A DNA stretch of 64,000 bases from an uncultured Alphaproteobacteria bacterium (GTDB taxonomy: Bacteria; Pseudomonadota; Alphaproteobacteria; Rs-D84): contig CALXLL010000001.1 in the NCBI GenBank assembly GCA_944389185.1, positions 1 through 64,000 of the forward strand, in the 5' to 3' direction. The position numbers and the translations under genes are program-made. The notes under the pieces are model-generated. The model ran no database searches and was not told the DNA's origin. It was given only the letters and a program-made list of their open reading frames with translations. Shown here piece by piece: positions 53,954 through 63,201 of this stretch. The first letter of the stretch is position 1, and each line of letters begins with the position of its first letter.

Positions 53954-54817
53954 ATGAAGTTAAAGTTTATGAAATATCGTAAATTATCATACTGGATTTC
54001 CGGTGTTTTAATTGCGTTGTCAGTCTTGTCTTTGTCGATAAAAGGCTTAAATTACGGAATTGATTTCGCTGGTGGTATTTCTATGGAGGTAAAACCAATA
54101 GAACAAAGTTATACCATTGATAAAATGAGAGCTGACTTAGAAGCTTTTAACCCAGAATTGCAGACCGTTGACGGTAATGCAATATTAATTCGTGTCGGGT
54201 TACCAAAAGGTGCTGATGACGCTCAACAAAATCAGAGAGTAAGCGAAATAAAGGCTATACTGGGTGATAAAGTAGAATATTCACAAGTGCAAATAGTCGG
54301 ACCAAAAATTGGCGGTGAGTTAGTTCGTGGCGGTATATTGGCTATATTATTTTCTTTCGTTATGATGTCCATATACGTTTGGATTAGGTATCGCGGCGGT
54401 TATGCTGTGGGCTCTTTTATTTCTTTGATATTAGATTTTATAATAATTTTCGGGTTCTTTTCTATTACAGGACTTGAGTTCACTCAGACAGCAATTGCCG
54501 TTATATTAATGGGCGTCGGTTATTCTATTAATGATAAAGTTGTTAATTATGATAGAATAGAAGAAAATATTAAAAAATATCATAAAATGCCTATGGATGA
54601 TTTGATAGATTTATCAGTTAATGAAATGTTGCGCAGAACTATTATGACTGGCGTTTCTACAATATTGGCCATGGTCGGTTTATATTTATTCGGTGGCGAT
54701 ATGCTGAAAGAGTTCGCTATTGCTATGACTTTTTCTATTGTTATGGGAACTCTTACAAGTATTTATATATCTAACGTTATCTTGTATCACTTTAATTTAA
54801 GAGATACTGATAATTAA
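53954..54817 (+). CDS. secF: Protein translocase subunit SecF
   Basis: A 287-residue partner of SecD. TM1 is followed by GLNYGIDFAGGISMEV; the C-terminal half carries five helices and the conserved GVGYSINDKVVNYDRIEEN (usual GYSINDTVVVYDRIREN). Lys occurs at the usual Thr/Val position, a small deviation. It ends the translocase operon. Confidence 0.95.
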   Translation: MKLKFMKYRKLSYWISGVLIALSVLSLSIKGLNYGIDFAGGISMEVKPIEQSYTIDKMRADLEAFNPELQTVDGNAILIRVGLPKGADDAQQNQRVSEIKAILGDKVEYSQVQIVGPKIGGELVRGGILAILFSFVMMSIYVWIRYRGGYAVGSFISLILDFIIIFGFFSITGLEFTQTAIAVILMGVGYSINDKVVNYDRIEENIKKYHKMPMDDLIDLSVNEMLRRTIMTGVSTILAMVGLYLFGGDMLKEFAIAMTFSIVMGTLTSIYISNVILYHFNLRDTDN

Positions 54818-54850
54818 AATGATATAAGCAAGGAATAAAAGGGGGAGATT

Positions 54851-56356
54851 ATGAAATTATTTAATTTGATTTTCTTATCGTTTTTTTCCTTGCTTGTTTT
54901 GCCGGTTCGTGCAGAAAGTTTGTTCTTTGAAGACGAACCTGTGCAATTGGGGTTAAACGTTTTTGATGTATCTGATACTTTTTCAGACATTTATGAAAAA
55001 CTGGATGCTGTAAATTGGGCAGGAAAAAATATAAATGTTGCAATTGAAAGCTTGGAAAAACTTAATTCAAATGCTCATATAGCCGCCACAGACGAAAGGG
55101 TAGTCTTGGTTTGGAAAGATTCTATAATTGCAAACTATCCGCGCCCAACACCAAAAGATTGGAATGGGTTCGGTGAAATTACTACGGCCATTGTTCTTAA
55201 AATTAGGGAAAACGATCCTGCGTTTAGAAAAAAAACAGAAAGTGAAATGTATCAAGCCGTTGTTGATAGCTTGATGAAAGGTATTGACGAAAATGGTCGA
55301 TATATTTTTTCTAGGCAAGCAGAAATAAACGAAGATAATCGTATATTGACCAGTGTAGGATTGCAGGGAAATCGCGATAATCGCGGTAATTTTCGTATAT
55401 TTGGGGTTTTTAAGGGCTCGCCTGCAGATAATGCTGGAATAAAACCAGGTGATTTGATTTCTGAAATAAACGGCGTTTCAATTAAAAATATATCCGATTC
55501 TGAATTAAATGATGTTTTGTCTGGGTATAATTCTTCTACTTCAAAAATAAAACTTTTAACTCCTGCCGGTAATCAAGACGTGGTATTAAGAAAAGCAAGC
55601 GTTATATTAGCTGATTCTGATATCGTGTATAGAAATGCTGACGATGAAAATGCAGTGCTTGAAATCATTGTTCATAAAATATCTGATGGGGCAGTTGATA
55701 TTATAAAAGAAGCTTTAAATAAATACCCAAATGCAACTGGTATTATTCTTGATTTACGCTCTGCAACCGGTGACGATGAAAAAGCAGCAGCAAAATTGGC
55801 AGGGTTGTTTATCGGTAAAAATCCTGTAATGAGAATCGTAGAAACTGCAAAAGATGAAGTAGAGGTTGTCCCAGGGGGCGATGCCGTCACAGATGCACCT
55901 GTTGTTGTATTAATGTCTAATATGACGCGTGGAACGGCAGAAGCCGTTGTTGCTAGCTTTTATGAAAATCAGCGCGGCGTTTTGGTCGGAACACCTACGG
56001 CAGGTCAGGCAAGAATTGCTTCAAGAATAAATCTTGATAATGGCGGCGCTTTGGAATTGCTTAATAAAGCTATTAAAACAGGTTCCGGAAAAATAATTGA
56101 TGGCAGAGGCGTTTTTCCAATAGTCTGCTTGTCTAATATAAGAACTGCAAGCCAACAAAATGCTTTCTTTTTAAACGTTGTAAATAATGATTTTAATTTT
56201 CAAGATTTTAATAAAGACGATTCTATTAACCCAGAAAGTATAAGAAAGGGTTGCCCCGTCATAACTAGTGGAAAAGACGAAGATGCCGTGTCTATGGCGG
56301 TTTCTGCAAAAATATTAACTGATAAGAAACTTTATAATAAACTAATAGCTGAATAG
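54851..56356 (+). CDS. S41 (C-terminal processing) peptidase homologue, catalytic residues missing
   Basis: A 501-residue exported protein with a signal peptide cleaved near VRA-ES (21-22). A PDZ domain (FGVFKGSPADNAGIKPGDLISEINGVSI, about 184-211) and the S41 fold (ATGIILDLRSATG at 295-307, VVVLMSNMTRGTAEAV at 351-366, GVLVGTPTAGQAR at 376-388) are clear. In active Ctp enzymes a Ser-x-Ser-Glu region and a Lys 25 residues later form the catalytic dyad. Here the aligned positions are Gly361 and Gln386, so both are lost. It is probably a non-proteolytic scaffold or regulator (inference). It is 33 bases after secF and 10 before the PAP2 gene. Confidence 0.85.
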   Translation: MKLFNLIFLSFFSLLVLPVRAESLFFEDEPVQLGLNVFDVSDTFSDIYEKLDAVNWAGKNINVAIESLEKLNSNAHIAATDERVVLVWKDSIIANYPRPTPKDWNGFGEITTAIVLKIRENDPAFRKKTESEMYQAVVDSLMKGIDENGRYIFSRQAEINEDNRILTSVGLQGNRDNRGNFRIFGVFKGSPADNAGIKPGDLISEINGVSIKNISDSELNDVLSGYNSSTSKIKLLTPAGNQDVVLRKASVILADSDIVYRNADDENAVLEIIVHKISDGAVDIIKEALNKYPNATGIILDLRSATGDDEKAAAKLAGLFIGKNPVMRIVETAKDEVEVVPGGDAVTDAPVVVLMSNMTRGTAEAVVASFYENQRGVLVGTPTAGQARIASRINLDNGGALELLNKAIKTGSGKIIDGRGVFPIVCLSNIRTASQQNAFFLNVVNNDFNFQDFNKDDSINPESIRKGCPVITSGKDEDAVSMAVSAKILTDKKLYNKLIAE

Positions 56357-56366
56357 GGTGAATAAT

Positions 56367-57062
56367 ATGTTTTTAACCAAAGAAAATAATATTAAATGGA
56401 ACTGGCTTGCTTATGGAAGTTTTGTGACTTTATTCCTTGTCTTTACTGGTGTTTTTTTGTTTGACAAACCTTTGTATTTACTGTTAAGAAACTATGATTG
56501 CAGATTATGGCATATCTTTGACGCCCTTTTTCAAGCAGAAATATGGATTGCTGCTTCTTTAATAGTTCTTGTGATTTTTTATATAAAGAAAATCTTGGTT
56601 GAAAATGTTAAATATAGAAATAATAAGGGACATATTTGTTTAAAAACTTTTATAATAGATGCTGTAAATAAGACTAAAAATAGCTATGCTTTTTATGTTT
56701 TCGTTTCGGTTGTGTCTGCAAGCTTGATTGCACAAGTATTAAAAGTAATTATAGGTAGGGCCAGACCGATATTTTACGAAGCTTTAAATATGACTGGTTT
56801 TTTCCCGTTTACTGTTGATTGGGCTTTTAATTCTATGCCATCGGGGCATACAACTGCGTCTTTTGCTGGTTTGGTTATGTTGGGGTTACTTGCACCAAAA
56901 ATTAAATGGTTTACTTGGACTTTAGCGGTTATAATAGGGGTTTCAAGGGTTTGTTGCGGCGCACATTGGCCAACAGATGTTATTTTAGGGGCTTTTATAG
57001 GAATGGTGGTCGCAGATTTTGTAAAGCATATATTAAAGAAACATTTTCATGTCCAATTGTAA
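56367..57062 (+). CDS. PAP2-family membrane phosphatase
   Basis: A 231-residue membrane phosphatase with about five helices. The three PAP2 motifs are present: KVIIGRARP, SMPSGHTTAS and SRVCCGAHWPTD. Family members dephosphorylate undecaprenyl pyrophosphate, lipid A or phosphatidylglycerol phosphate; the substrate is not readable here. I prefer the ATG at 56367, which has an AGGGTG site, over the GTG at 56358. It follows the S41-like gene closely. Confidence 0.86.
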   Translation: MFLTKENNIKWNWLAYGSFVTLFLVFTGVFLFDKPLYLLLRNYDCRLWHIFDALFQAEIWIAASLIVLVIFYIKKILVENVKYRNNKGHICLKTFIIDAVNKTKNSYAFYVFVSVVSASLIAQVLKVIIGRARPIFYEALNMTGFFPFTVDWAFNSMPSGHTTASFAGLVMLGLLAPKIKWFTWTLAVIIGVSRVCCGAHWPTDVILGAFIGMVVADFVKHILKKHFHVQL

Positions 57063-57082
57063 CATTTTTGCTTTTTTTATGA

Positions 57083-57088
57083 TATAAT
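57083..57088 (+). promoter_or_regulatory. ftsK -10 element
   Basis: A perfect TATAAT 7 bases before the ATG at 57096, so transcription would begin at or next to the start codon. The -35 is not clear. Confidence 0.45.
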
Positions 57089-57095
57089 TGTGAAT

Positions 57096-59327
57096 ATGAA
57101 AAAAAACTCTAAGCTTTTACCGGAAAGAATATCGGACGCGTTAAAGTCATTAATAAAGCGTTTCGTTGGTTTGGTTTTACTGGTTTTGGGCGTATGGGCC
57201 GTTTTCGCAATATTGTTTTTTGACCCTTATTTAGAAGGTTTTTCCGTTGCTAGCACTTTTGGAACTCAAAATGTAATGGGATGGTTTGTAGGCGGGGCTA
57301 TTTTTTTAATCGGGACTTTGCCAAGTTTGTTCTTGGCTTTGTGGATTTCAAGGTTGGGGTTATCTTGGTTGGCTGGTTGGGAATCTAACGATTCGCCGGA
57401 ATATAACTTATTACGCGGTTTTATTGCGTTATGCGTGGGGGCGGCTGGTTTTGGATTGATTCTACCATCTTATAATTTAGGCGGAATGATGGGGGCAATA
57501 GTAAATGCCGATTTAAACAGCATATTGGGTAATTGGACATTATTAATAGGAATTATTTTAATATTAGAGTTTTTCGTGCTTGTTGCAAGCTTGTTGCGTA
57601 TTAAATGGAAGCATATAAAATCAGTCGGTGCTTACTTATATAAAGGATTTATGTGGTTGCTGTCTGTGTTCCATTTGTCTTCTTATAGGGTAGACCAGAT
57701 ATCAGAAGAAGAAAACGAAGAAGTTGTTGATTCGGAAGAAGTAACTCAAGAAAAAAAGAAATTAAAAAAGACTGTGACCGCAAAGAAAAAAGCGCTTAAA
57801 AAAAGCGAATATCAGGAATCTGATATTAAAGATCATAAATATGAACTTCCTGATCCTATGTTCTTGGAAAAATCTAATTTTGGAAAAAACGTAGTTACGC
57901 CAGAATTAAAAAGAAATGCTGCCGCTATGGAAGAGCATTTCGCAGAATACGGGGTTCACGGTAAAGTTGTTGGTATTCGTCCAGGGCCAATCGTAACGTT
58001 ATACGAGTTTATGCCAGCAACAGGCGTCCGTATGGTGGATATAAATAAAACCGTAAAAGATATGACGCGTGCCATGGCAACAGAAAATATTCGTATCGCA
58101 CATATCCCCAGCACCCAATTAATAGGCGTGGAAATGGTAAACCTGAATAGGCAGACTGTGCGTTTTCAATCTTTGGTGGATAATGAAACATTTATTAATT
58201 CTAAGTATCGAATACCATTGGCTTTAGGGGTAGATATCGGTGGAAATCCAATGTATTTCGATTTAGCTAAAATGCCACACGTTTTGATAGCTGGAAGAAC
58301 CGGGTCTGGTAAATCTGTATTCGTTCAATCTATTATAATGTCTATTTTATATCATTTTACGCCGGATAAATGTAAATTGATGATAGTTGACCCAAAAGGT
58401 GTTGATTTTACTTTATGGAAAGATATACCACATTTAATTACACCAGTATTAACAGACGCAAATGATTCTGTAAATGCTTTGAAGTGGTCTGTGCGTGAAA
58501 TGGAAGAAAGATATAAAAAACTGCAATTAATGGGCGTTCAGAATATAGAAGGCTATAACCAGGTAGTTGCTGCTAAACGAGAATCTGGTGAAGTTATGAC
58601 AAGACAAGTTGCGGTTGGAACAAATGAAGAAACAGGAGAACTAGAATTTGAAACCCAGGAAGTTGATTTATCTGATATGCCTTACTTGGTTATCATAATA
58701 GACGAAGTAGCAGATTTGATGTCTGTTGCAAGAAAAGACGTAGAAGCTTGTGTCCAAAGATTGGCACAAAAAGCTCGTGCTGCAGGAATTCATTTGGTTG
58801 CGGCTACTCAAAGACCTGATACTTCCGTTATAACGGGGGTTATAAAAGCGAACTTCCCAACGCGTATATCTTTCCAAGCAAGAAGCACAATAGATTCTAT
58901 GACTACATTAGGCGAAAAAGGTGCAGAGCAATTGCTGTCTTGTGGCGATATGTTATTTAGTGAAGCAGGGCGCGTGCCTGTGCGTATTCATGGTGCTTTC
59001 ATAGAAAACACAGAAATTAATCGTGTCGCAGATTTCTTAAGAGCAGAAGGTGAACCAGAATATGTTTCTGGTATATCGGATGCAGAAGATTCAGCAGGCG
59101 GCGTAAGTGCTGACATTCCAGGTATGCCGGTTTCAAAAGAAGATAAAGACGCAGATTTGTATACGCAAGCAAAAGAATATGTCATAAGAGATAAAAAACC
59201 TACAATTTCTTATATACAAAGAAGATTACGTATAGGATACAATAAAGCTGCTGGTTTTATAGAAAGAATGGAACAAGAAGGCATAATTAGTCAGCCAGAC
59301 GGTAATAATAAACGTCATATCTTGTAA
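57096..59327 (+). CDS. ftsK: DNA translocase FtsK
   Basis: A 743-residue divisome protein that pumps DNA through the closing septum and activates Xer recombination. Four N-terminal helices lie within 1-185, a charged linker at 200-245, and the RecA-like motor has Walker A AGRTGSGKS near residue 411 and Walker B LVIIIDEVADLM. The gamma DNA-reading winged helix is at the end (SYIQRRLRIGYNKAAGFIERMEQEGI). The start is ATG 57096 (or GTG 57090) without a Shine-Dalgarno sequence. Its partner xerD is in this window. Confidence 0.95.
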   Translation: MKKNSKLLPERISDALKSLIKRFVGLVLLVLGVWAVFAILFFDPYLEGFSVASTFGTQNVMGWFVGGAIFLIGTLPSLFLALWISRLGLSWLAGWESNDSPEYNLLRGFIALCVGAAGFGLILPSYNLGGMMGAIVNADLNSILGNWTLLIGIILILEFFVLVASLLRIKWKHIKSVGAYLYKGFMWLLSVFHLSSYRVDQISEEENEEVVDSEEVTQEKKKLKKTVTAKKKALKKSEYQESDIKDHKYELPDPMFLEKSNFGKNVVTPELKRNAAAMEEHFAEYGVHGKVVGIRPGPIVTLYEFMPATGVRMVDINKTVKDMTRAMATENIRIAHIPSTQLIGVEMVNLNRQTVRFQSLVDNETFINSKYRIPLALGVDIGGNPMYFDLAKMPHVLIAGRTGSGKSVFVQSIIMSILYHFTPDKCKLMIVDPKGVDFTLWKDIPHLITPVLTDANDSVNALKWSVREMEERYKKLQLMGVQNIEGYNQVVAAKRESGEVMTRQVAVGTNEETGELEFETQEVDLSDMPYLVIIIDEVADLMSVARKDVEACVQRLAQKARAAGIHLVAATQRPDTSVITGVIKANFPTRISFQARSTIDSMTTLGEKGAEQLLSCGDMLFSEAGRVPVRIHGAFIENTEINRVADFLRAEGEPEYVSGISDAEDSAGGVSADIPGMPVSKEDKDADLYTQAKEYVIRDKKPTISYIQRRLRIGYNKAAGFIERMEQEGIISQPDGNNKRHIL

Positions 59328-59379
59328 TTAATCCTAGATTATATAGAAATATTAAAACTTTTTTATAAAGGCTTTTTAT

Positions 59380-59394
59380 GGTATAATTTATACC
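59380..59394. promoter_or_regulatory. Palindromic -10 region
   Basis: GGTATAATTTATACC is a perfect 15-bp palindrome whose left arm contains the -10 box TATAAT (59382-59387) of the following outer-membrane gene. It could be a repressor site, though AT-rich palindromes of this size also arise by chance. Confidence 0.4.
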
Positions 59395-59409
59395 AAAAGG
59401 AGATTTTAT

Positions 59410-60642
59410 ATGAAAGCAAAAATATCGTTGTTAGTGTTATTAATGGCTTGTATCGGGGGTGAACCGGCTTTCGCTGCGACCAATTCCGGTACCAGGGCCG
59501 CTTCAAGCGCAGATTTAACAAGCGCTCCAGCCGTTAGAACAAGAACAAATGTTAATTATGAAAAATACGAAACAAAAACTTCAACTAAAACGTATGACGT
59601 AAATAACAATAACTCTAATTTATATTATACGCAACCAGAGAATAGAAGTGCTTTATATAGACAATATGATTCGTCAAATGCTTCACAAAATATCCGCACA
59701 AGCAGATCTGAAACTGTCAGAGAACAGTTAAAAAGAAAATATTATTTGGCCCATCCTTTCTTTCAACCTTTGAAAGGTAAATTCGGTTCCGTTACTGATC
59801 TGTCTTATGCTATGAATTCTTATGACGTCGGTTTGTCTATAAGTCAAGACTTTACAGATTCTACTGGTGTTTCTCTTAGCGATTTAAATGCTAAATGGAA
59901 TACTAACCAATTTACTATAAAAGAAGATTTTAGTTATGGTATTACAGATACAATCGCCGTATTGGCTATGCTGCAATATAATATGTCCGATTACAAATTA
60001 GATTGGTCGGCTTCACCCGATGACAGCATGGATGATTCTGGTATAAACTTGTTCGGTGTTGGTGCACAGTGGCGCTTTGTAGATAATACAGATTGGATTG
60101 CAACGTTGTCTGGTTATTATCAGCACCAAAAAGATATTTCTAATAACTTTATATTAGATTTAAAAGCTGGATATAAAATTTCTTCTTCTACTATTTATGG
60201 TTTGGCCAGAGGCTGGTTGTTAGATTTTGAAGGAAATACCTATGGTAATGGTATGTCAGGAACAACAACAGATGGCACAGTATCTTCTATATTCATTGCT
60301 TATGATACAAACGTAAGTTCTGTATTTTATGCAGAAGGCGGATTAGGTGTATTTTCCGTATTAGATGAAGACTGGACTTTGAATCTTGAAGCTGTATTTG
60401 GGTATTATGATTGGCACAATCAAGCAACTTTAAAAGCTGCTGTTGGATGGCAACCAAATGACTGGGTTGCTTTGAATCTTTATGCAAAAACAGCAATATA
60501 TGACAGTGCAGACGGTAAAAATCTTAGCTTCTGGTGGCTGGAACCAGGAAAAGGTTTGGATCAATGGACCGTTGCAGGGACTGCTAATATAGATAATTAT
60601 TCAGAAACATCTATTGGATTGCAGGCTGTATTTCTATTTTAA
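59410..60642 (+). CDS. Outer-membrane beta-barrel protein
   Basis: A 410-residue exported protein with signal peptide (cleaved after AFA, about 22). A low-complexity Ser/Thr/Asn-rich linker (30-100) follows, with a Lys/Arg cluster (REQLKRKYYLAHPFFQP), then a beta barrel with alternating aromatic strands and a C-terminal Phe (SIGLQAVFLF), the BAM recognition signal. It has a strong AAAAGGAG site. The function is unknown; a porin or adhesin-like surface protein is possible. Confidence 0.75.
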   Translation: MKAKISLLVLLMACIGGEPAFAATNSGTRAASSADLTSAPAVRTRTNVNYEKYETKTSTKTYDVNNNNSNLYYTQPENRSALYRQYDSSNASQNIRTSRSETVREQLKRKYYLAHPFFQPLKGKFGSVTDLSYAMNSYDVGLSISQDFTDSTGVSLSDLNAKWNTNQFTIKEDFSYGITDTIAVLAMLQYNMSDYKLDWSASPDDSMDDSGINLFGVGAQWRFVDNTDWIATLSGYYQHQKDISNNFILDLKAGYKISSSTIYGLARGWLLDFEGNTYGNGMSGTTTDGTVSSIFIAYDTNVSSVFYAEGGLGVFSVLDEDWTLNLEAVFGYYDWHNQATLKAAVGWQPNDWVALNLYAKTAIYDSADGKNLSFWWLEPGKGLDQWTVAGTANIDNYSETSIGLQAVFLF

Positions 60643-60650
60643 TTAAGTGC

Positions 60651-60687
60651 GTTTTGCCCCGGTATGTCTTGGGGCAAAACTTTTTTA
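60651..60687 (+). terminator. Terminator between the two outer-membrane genes
   Basis: GTTTTGCCCC (60651-60660) and GGGGCAAAAC (60671-60680) form a perfect 10-bp stem, followed by TTTTTT. Confidence 0.9.
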
Positions 60688-60718
60688 TATTATTTATAAA
60701 AATAACATGGTGTGGGGA

Positions 60719-61438
60719 ATGTTAAAAAAATTAATTTGTTTTTCTTTCTTAATAAGTGCTTTTATTGTTTTTCCTGTAAAAGCTAATACCTTAAATAATG
60801 ATACTTCGGATCCTTTGTTTATGTTGTATCAGGAAGGCGTATTATCTAAAACAACCTTAACTTATTGGGATAATATATTAAGAGCCGGACAATATGTTTC
60901 TTACGGTTTGAATAATAGGCTTACTATCGGTGCAAATATTCATTTTCAACAAGATTTTGACGGACCAGAAGATGGTTTTTCCGCCATAGATTTAGGGGCT
61001 GTCTATCGTCTTGCAGGTGCAGAAAGTAATAGCGCAAGAATAATATATGACTTGTTATTAGGTTTTAAATTCGGTGGCAGTGAAAAAGTAAGAACTCCAT
61101 TCTTTGCAGATTCTACTTATTATGCAGGGTTGCGTTTCGGAAGACAATGGGCGGGGGTAACTTTGGCCGCAACTATTCAATCTAGTTGGATTTTTGATGA
61201 AACGCGTGGAATGTCGTATATAGATTTTATACCAGAAGCTTATTTCAGAGTTTCCCAAGATTGGCGTCTAGGCGGAGGTTTAACTTTAAGAAAATCTACT
61301 AATCCAGCTTTTAATCAAGAATGGGTTAACTTTAAGTTTTTACGTCAATACGGCAGAACACAGTATATAGGTCATGTAGATTACGAGTTCGAAAGCGATG
61401 AATTTCAATTGGGTATGCAGGTAAATATTTTATTTTAA
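60719..61438 (+). CDS. Outer-membrane beta-barrel protein, second paralogue-like gene
   Basis: A 239-residue exported protein from the ATG at 60719, which gives a clean signal peptide (LKKLICFSFLISAFIVFPVKA). Repeating short beta strands with Tyr/Phe/Trp and the terminal QLGMQVNILF indicate a small outer-membrane barrel. Upstream in-frame starts (60647, 60707) would overlap the terminator hairpin. A GGGG tract sits unusually close to the ATG. The function is unknown. Confidence 0.68.
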   Translation: MLKKLICFSFLISAFIVFPVKANTLNNDTSDPLFMLYQEGVLSKTTLTYWDNILRAGQYVSYGLNNRLTIGANIHFQQDFDGPEDGFSAIDLGAVYRLAGAESNSARIIYDLLLGFKFGGSEKVRTPFFADSTYYAGLRFGRQWAGVTLAATIQSSWIFDETRGMSYIDFIPEAYFRVSQDWRLGGGLTLRKSTNPAFNQEWVNFKFLRQYGRTQYIGHVDYEFESDEFQLGMQVNILF

Positions 61439-61458
61439 CCGTAATATCTTGAATGTAT

Positions 61459-61485
61459 AAAAGCGCTGTATTCAGCGCTTTTATT
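61459..61485. terminator. Bidirectional terminator, barrel gene and rarA
   Basis: AAAAGCGCTG (61459-61468), loop TATT and CAGCGCTTTT (61473-61482), with T-rich and A-rich flanks; the tail overlaps the rarA stop. Confidence 0.88.
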
Positions 61486-62758
61486 TTTTATTTAGTTTTT
61501 CTCTTAAACCATCCCAATAATCAAGACGTTTTTTTATTTCTCGTTCAAATCCGCGCTCAATAGGTATATAAAACTTTTGTCTTGGCATTGTTTCTGGAAA
61601 ACAGTTTTGACCGCTGAAACCAAGCTCGGTATCAGGTTCGTAAATATAGTTTGCACCGTAACCAAGTTTTTTCATCATTTTTGTCGGTGCGTTTAATATA
61701 TTTTTTGGCGGCATTAAACTGCCTGTTGTTTTTGCAACTGCGTATGCAGATGTCTGGGCTTTATAATTACTGGTGCTTTTGGGGCATGTTCCAAGATATA
61801 TAACAAGTTCTGTTAAAGCAAGATCGCCTTCTGGACTGCCCATTCTTTCATATATTTGCCATGCACTTAAGGCAATTTGCATGGCATTCGGATCTGCAAG
61901 ACCTATGTCTTCCATAGCAAAACGTGTAAGCCTGCGGAATAAATACATTGGGTCTTGACCAGATGTCATCATTCGGGCAGTCCAATACAATGCTGCATCA
62001 GTATCACTTGCACGCAAAGATTTATGCACAGCAGAAATTAAATTATAATGCTCGTCACCGGATTTGTCGGATAAAGGAGCCCGCTTTTGTATAGCGTTGT
62101 CTAATCCGTCGCTATCTAATTTTTTCTTAAAATTTGCTGATACAAGGTATTCAATAGTATTTAATAAAAATCTGGCATCTCCATCTGCCATTTGGGCAAG
62201 ATGAATTTTGGCGTTTTCGTCTAATGGGACTTTCTTGTTTAGGTATTTTTCTGCCCGTTCAAGTAATGTTAATAGGTCTTTTTCATTTAATGGTTCTAAC
62301 ACACCTATGTGACATCTTGATAACAACGCGTTATTTAAGTTAAAACTGGGGTTTTCTGTCGTGGCACCTATAAACACAACTGTCCCATCTTCTAAGTATG
62401 GTAACAATGTATCTTGCTGGGTTTTATTAAATCTATGAATTTCATCTATGAAAAGTAAGGTTGATCGCCCCATTTGCTGATTAAGTTTTGCTGCTTCCAT
62501 TGCTTTCTTTATATCTGCAGTTCCTGAAAATACGGCGGACATAGGAACAAAATCCATATCAACGGAATTAGCAAGCGCTTTCGCAATAGTCGTTTTTCCA
62601 CATCCTGGGGGACCCCATAAAATTAAATTTGATAGTTTACGATTTTCTACCATGCGACGCACCAAGCCATTGTCACCAAGTAATTGCTGTTGACCGACTA
62701 TTTCATCTATCGTTTCGGGACGCATTAAATCTGCAAGTGGTCTGGTTGAGTCTTTCAT
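61481..62758 (-). CDS. rarA: Replication-associated recombination protein RarA (MgsA)
   Basis: A 425-residue AAA+ ATPase related to clamp loaders, active at stalled replication forks. Walker A GPPGCGKTT is near residues 49-57, Walker B LLFIDEIHRFNK near 95-106, sensor 1 GATTENPSF near 124-132, and the C-terminal MgsA domain has MMTSGQDPMYLFRRL, EDIGLADPNA and KTTGSLMPP. It is divergent from the MucR-like gene. Confidence 0.95.
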   Translation of the reverse strand: MKDSTRPLADLMRPETIDEIVGQQQLLGDNGLVRRMVENRKLSNLILWGPPGCGKTTIAKALANSVDMDFVPMSAVFSGTADIKKAMEAAKLNQQMGRSTLLFIDEIHRFNKTQQDTLLPYLEDGTVVFIGATTENPSFNLNNALLSRCHIGVLEPLNEKDLLTLLERAEKYLNKKVPLDENAKIHLAQMADGDARFLLNTIEYLVSANFKKKLDSDGLDNAIQKRAPLSDKSGDEHYNLISAVHKSLRASDTDAALYWTARMMTSGQDPMYLFRRLTRFAMEDIGLADPNAMQIALSAWQIYERMGSPEGDLALTELVIYLGTCPKSTSNYKAQTSAYAVAKTTGSLMPPKNILNAPTKMMKKLGYGANYIYEPDTELGFSGQNCFPETMPRQKFYIPIERGFEREIKKRLDYWDGLREKLNKK

Positions 62759-62838
62759 GGTTTTATTTATTACCTAAGTTTTATTTACATTTTATTTGTG
62801 GTATAATTAATTGTATTAAATAACACAAGGATTATCAA

Positions 62839-63201
62839 TTGGTAAATAATAATAAAAATTCAGAGTTTGCTTTGGCGGTCGCTAATTTAGCAGCAGCAGC
62901 TATGACGTCTAATCCTTCCTTGTCTATGAAAGAAGCAGTAGCTATGGCAAGAAATAATTTATTGGGAACGTCTTTAACGGAAAAGCAAATACAAGAATCT
63001 GTGTTGCCAGAAAAGATAAAGTGCTTTGAAGATGGAACTTGGCACATAATGTTGCGAAGGTATTTAAAAAGAAAGTTTAATATGACACCTTCACAATATA
63101 AACAAAAATGGGGTTTACCAGACGATTATCCTTTGGTCGCACCTAATTATACTAAAAAGCGCTCTAAGATAGCGAAAAAAACGGGGCTGGGCAAAAAATG
63201 A
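62839..63201 (+). CDS. MucR/Ros-family regulator lacking zinc ligands
   Basis: A 120-residue protein from a TTG start with an AAGGAT site. The C-terminal MucR signature is intact: MTPSQYKQKWGLPDDYPLVAPNY and a basic tail. The zinc finger is degenerate: the first Cys (C62) remains, but the second Cys is D65, the first His is Y75 and the last His position is K79/F80. MucR/Ros proteins are global DNA-binding regulators almost restricted to alphaproteobacteria, and natural zinc-free members are described in Mesorhizobium. It overlaps the next gene by ATGA. Confidence 0.88.
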   Translation: MVNNNKNSEFALAVANLAAAAMTSNPSLSMKEAVAMARNNLLGTSLTEKQIQESVLPEKIKCFEDGTWHIMLRRYLKRKFNMTPSQYKQKWGLPDDYPLVAPNYTKKRSKIAKKTGLGKK

